Shown here in pieces: positions 5,317-6,978 of a stretch of 6,978 nt of DNA; position 1 is the first letter of the stretch; the number at the start of each line of letters is the position of its first letter. Made by a program: the position numbers and the translations under genes. The notes beneath the pieces are model-generated. The model saw nothing but the letters and a program-made list of their open reading frames with translations. It did not search any database and had not been told where the DNA came from. This DNA comes from Archangiaceae bacterium. GTDB lineage: Bacteria > Myxococcota > Myxococcia > Myxococcales > Myxococcaceae. The DNA lies in the NCBI GenBank assembly GCA_023248915.1, contig JAHFDQ010000339.1, positions 1 to 6,978 of the forward strand, given 5' to 3'.

Positions 5317-5861
5317 TGACCGACAAGCGCTGGTTCGCGGTTCACACCTACTCGGGCTTCGAGAACAAGGCGAAGAAGAGCCTCGAGGACAAGATCCGCC
5401 TCGAGGGGCTGGCCGATCAGTTCGGCGAGATTCTCATCCCCATGGAACACGTGGTCGAGATGGTGAAGGGCGAGAAGAAGACCTCGAAGAAGAAGATGAT
5501 GCCCGGCTACATGCTGGTGCAGATGGAAATGAACGACCGCACCTGGCACCTGGTGAAGAACACCCCCAAGGTGACGGGCTTCGTGGGCGGCGCGCCCAAC
5601 CAGCAGCCCCCGCCGATGAGCAACGCCGAGGTGGCGCGGCTGACCACCCAGATCTCCGAAGGCACGCTGAAGCCGAAGCCCAAGGTGCAGTTCGAGGACG
5701 GCGACACCGTGCGCGTCATCGACGGCCCGTTCGCCAACTTCAACGGCACCGTGGAAGAGGTGAACCCCGACAAGGGGCGGGTGAAGGTGCTGGTGTCGAT
5801 CTTCGGCCGCGCCACGCCGGTCGATCTGGACTTCATGCAGGTCGAGAAGACCAGCAGCTAG
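5316..5861 (+). CDS. nusG: transcription termination/antitermination factor NusG
   Basis: A 181-residue NusG, the same length as in E. coli. NusG binds the RNA polymerase clamp, modulates pausing, and links polymerase to Rho or to ribosomal protein S10. The NGN domain starts at WFAVHTYSGFENKAKKSL (6-23) and includes the conserved PGY (63-65) and GFVGG (88-92). The KOW domain runs from about 126 with GDTVRVIDGPFANFNGTV, and ends with SIFGRATPVDLDF and VEK. The NGN-KOW linker around 93-125 is Gln/Pro- and then Lys/Pro-rich, somewhat longer than needed but ordinary. Translation is coupled to secE through TAATG, with GGGGAAAG upstream as ribosome binding site. A 100-bp structured spacer separates it from rplK. 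Confidence 0.98.
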   Translation: MTDKRWFAVHTYSGFENKAKKSLEDKIRLEGLADQFGEILIPMEHVVEMVKGEKKTSKKKMMPGYMLVQMEMNDRTWHLVKNTPKVTGFVGGAPNQQPPPMSNAEVARLTTQISEGTLKPKPKVQFEDGDTVRVIDGPFANFNGTVEEVNPDKGRVKVLVSIFGRATPVDLDFMQVEKTSS

Positions 5862-5873
5862 GAATGACGGACC

Positions 5874-5892
5874 TCGGCGGGTGGTCCGCCGA
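5874..5892 (+). other. GC-rich hairpin just after nusG
   Basis: TCGGCGG (5874-5880) pairs perfectly with CCGCCGA (5886-5892) around a loop GTGGT. No T tract follows, so it is not a canonical terminator. An alternative 5-bp pairing GGACC (5869-5873) with GGTCC (5883-5887) is mutually exclusive with it. It could be a pause or mRNA processing site between nusG and the L11 operon leader. Confidence 0.4.
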
Positions 5893-5901
5893 TCGCAGCA
5901 C

Positions 5902-5941
5902 CCGTGGGAGAGCGTCGTTCAAACGCTCGATTGCACCACGG
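5902..5941 (+). promoter_or_regulatory. probable L1-binding translational operator upstream of rplK
   Basis: An outer stem CCGTGG (5902-5907) with CCACGG (5936-5941) and an inner stem GAGCGT (5910-5915) with ACGCTC (5923-5928) enclose an asymmetric internal loop: GA on the left, GATTGCA on the right. The left strand GTGGGAG (5904-5910) and the right GAT...CACCAC recall the L1-binding site of 23S rRNA helices 76-78 and its mRNA mimics. In bacteria L1, here the product of the second gene rplA, represses the L11-L1 message by binding such a leader. The rplK ribosome binding site AAAGG (5947-5951) lies just after the stem. Confidence 0.7.
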
Positions 5942-5961
5942 CCAAGAAAGGCAACTAGCAC

Positions 5962-6408
5962 ATGAAGAAGATCACAGGGCAGGTGAAGCTGCAGATACCG
6001 GCGGGGAAGGCGAACCCCGCGCCGCCGGTGGGGCCCGCGCTCGGCCAGCAGGGCGTCAACATCATGGAGTTCTGCAAGCAGTTCAACGCGCAGACCCAGG
6101 CCCAGGCGAAGGACGGGTTGATCATCCCGGTGGTGATCACCGTCTATCAAGACCGGTCGTTCACCTTCATCTTGAAGACCCCGCCCGCGGCGGTGCTCTT
6201 GAAGAAGGCGGCCGGGCTGCACACCGACAAGAAGAAGGGCTCGGGCGCGCACAAGCCGGGCAAAGAGAAGGTCGGCAAGGTCACCCAGAAGCAGGTCACC
6301 GACATCGCCAAGATGAAGCTGCCCGACACCACGGCCGGGTCGCTCGAGGCGTGCGTCCGCACCATCGAGGGCACCGCCCGTTCGATGGGAATCGAGGTGG
6401 TGCCATGA
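5962..6408 (+). CDS. rplK: 50S ribosomal protein L11
   Basis: A 148-residue L11 (E. coli 142), which forms the GTPase-associated centre with 23S rRNA and is needed for RelA-dependent stringent signalling. The N-terminal domain has the signature from PAGKANPAPPVGPALG (13-28) to GVNIMEFCKQFN (31-42), including the prolines associated with thiostrepton binding. The C-terminal rRNA-binding domain has TPPAAVLLKKAAG (73-85), KVGKVT (103-108) and IEGTARSMGI (135-144). Between AAG and KVG it carries about six extra residues compared with E. coli, the Lys-rich HTDKKKGSGAHKPG stretch. AAAGG ten bases upstream of the ATG is the ribosome binding site, behind the presumed L1 operator. Its stop overlaps rplA by ATGA. 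Confidence 0.98.
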   Translation: MKKITGQVKLQIPAGKANPAPPVGPALGQQGVNIMEFCKQFNAQTQAQAKDGLIIPVVITVYQDRSFTFILKTPPAAVLLKKAAGLHTDKKKGSGAHKPGKEKVGKVTQKQVTDIAKMKLPDTTAGSLEACVRTIEGTARSMGIEVVP

Positions 6409-6978
6409 GCTCACAGACCGGCAAGAAGTTTCGCGCCGCGGCCGAGAAGGTCGACCGCAACAAGCGCTACACCGTGGAAGAGGGCTTCAAGCTGCTGAAG
6501 GAAAGCGTCGACCTGCGCAAGACGAAGTTCGACCAGACCGTCGAGGTGGCGATGAACCTGGGCGTCGACCCCAAGCACGCCGACCAGATGGTGCGCGGCG
6601 CGGTGGTGCTGCCGCACGGCACCGGCAAGACGATGCGGGTGGCGGTGTTCGCCAAGGGCGAGAAGCAGAGGGAAGCCCAGGAAGCCGGAGCCGACGTGGT
6701 GGGCGAGGCCGACCTGGCCAAGCGCATCGAGGAAGGCTTCATGGACTTCGACACGGTCATCGCGACGCCCGACATGATGGGCGTGGTGGGCCGCCTGGGT
6801 AAGGTGCTGGGCCCCCGGGGCCTGATGCCGAACCCCAAGGTGGGCACCGTGTCGATGGACGTGGCCAAGGCCGTCCGCGACGCCAAGGGCGGCAAGATCG
6901 AGTTCCGCGTCGAGAAGGCGGGCATCGTGCACGCGCCCGTCGGCAAGGCGTCGTTCTCGGCCGACAAGCTGCGGGAAA
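6405..6978 (+). CDS. rplA: 50S ribosomal protein L1, cut by the right window edge
   Basis: The first 191 codons of L1 (usual length about 230-235), so some 40 C-terminal residues lie outside. L1 binds the 23S rRNA stalk at the E site and helps release deacylated tRNA; it also represses its own operon by binding the leader upstream of rplK. The start MSSQTGKKFRAAAEKV is followed by KFDQTVEVAMNLGVDP (41-56), domain II from about 67 to 157, and the signature LGKVLGPRGLMPNPKVGTV (131-149). RNA-contacting segments of domain I are intact. The ATG lies inside the rplK stop (ATGA) with GAGGTGG at 6394-6400 four bases upstream, implying coupled translation. Downstream rplJ, rplL and rpoB are expected but not visible. 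Confidence 0.98.
   Translation, partial: MSSQTGKKFRAAAEKVDRNKRYTVEEGFKLLKESVDLRKTKFDQTVEVAMNLGVDPKHADQMVRGAVVLPHGTGKTMRVAVFAKGEKQREAQEAGADVVGEADLAKRIEEGFMDFDTVIATPDMMGVVGRLGKVLGPRGLMPNPKVGTVSMDVAKAVRDAKGGKIEFRVEKAGIVHAPVGKASFSADKLRE

Noticed and set aside
1..6978. Search for a novel defence, mobile or CRISPR-like system
   Set aside because: No tandem repeats, transposase, integrase, toxin-antitoxin or defence-type motifs are visible; apart from the two lipoproteins, the genes are core translation, transcription and export genes.

Overview
The window is a GC-rich stretch of bacterial chromosome dominated by a conserved translation and transcription block. Protein style suggests a deltaproteobacterium or myxobacterium (Myxococcota): a GC-rich genome, lipoproteins with short signal peptides and one with a poly-glycine linker, a three-helix SecE, and a RimK-type ligase beside rlmB. 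This taxonomic call is an inference; no 16S or species-specific marker is present.

Layout: (1) Positions 1-120 hold the first 40 codons of a minus-strand lipoprotein that runs off the left edge. A divergent noncoding gap of about 345 bp follows. (2) Positions 466-2744 hold a plus-strand trio: a RimK-like ATP-grasp ligase, a small lipoprotein resembling the DsbD N-terminal domain (overlapping rimK by ATGA), and the 23S rRNA 2'-O-methyltransferase rlmB. (3) A stringent-type promoter candidate at 2757-2786 precedes four tRNA genes in the order Thr(TGT), Tyr(GTA), Gly(TCC), Thr(GGT), then tuf. This is the classic tRNA-tufB arrangement also known from E. coli. (4) A strong hairpin separates tuf from rpmG (a 54-residue zinc-ribbon L33), then come tRNA-Trp(CCA), secE, nusG, rplK and rplA, the last cut by the right edge. 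The nusG-rplK spacer carries an RNA fold that looks like the L1 translational operator.

How they work together: the tRNAs, EF-Tu, L33, L11 and L1 serve translation. NusG couples polymerase to ribosome or Rho, SecE is a core subunit of the protein export channel, RlmB modifies the ribosome, and RimK classically modifies ribosomal protein S6. Junctions such as ATGA (rimK/lipoprotein, rplK/rplA) and TAATG (secE/nusG) imply tight co-translation.

I find no convincing undescribed system. The points most worth a second look are the DsbD-like lipoprotein tied to a divergent RimK, the L1 operator, the tRNA-Thr with a cytosine discriminator and no encoded CCA, the alternative hairpins after tuf, and a lysine-rich insertion in L11.
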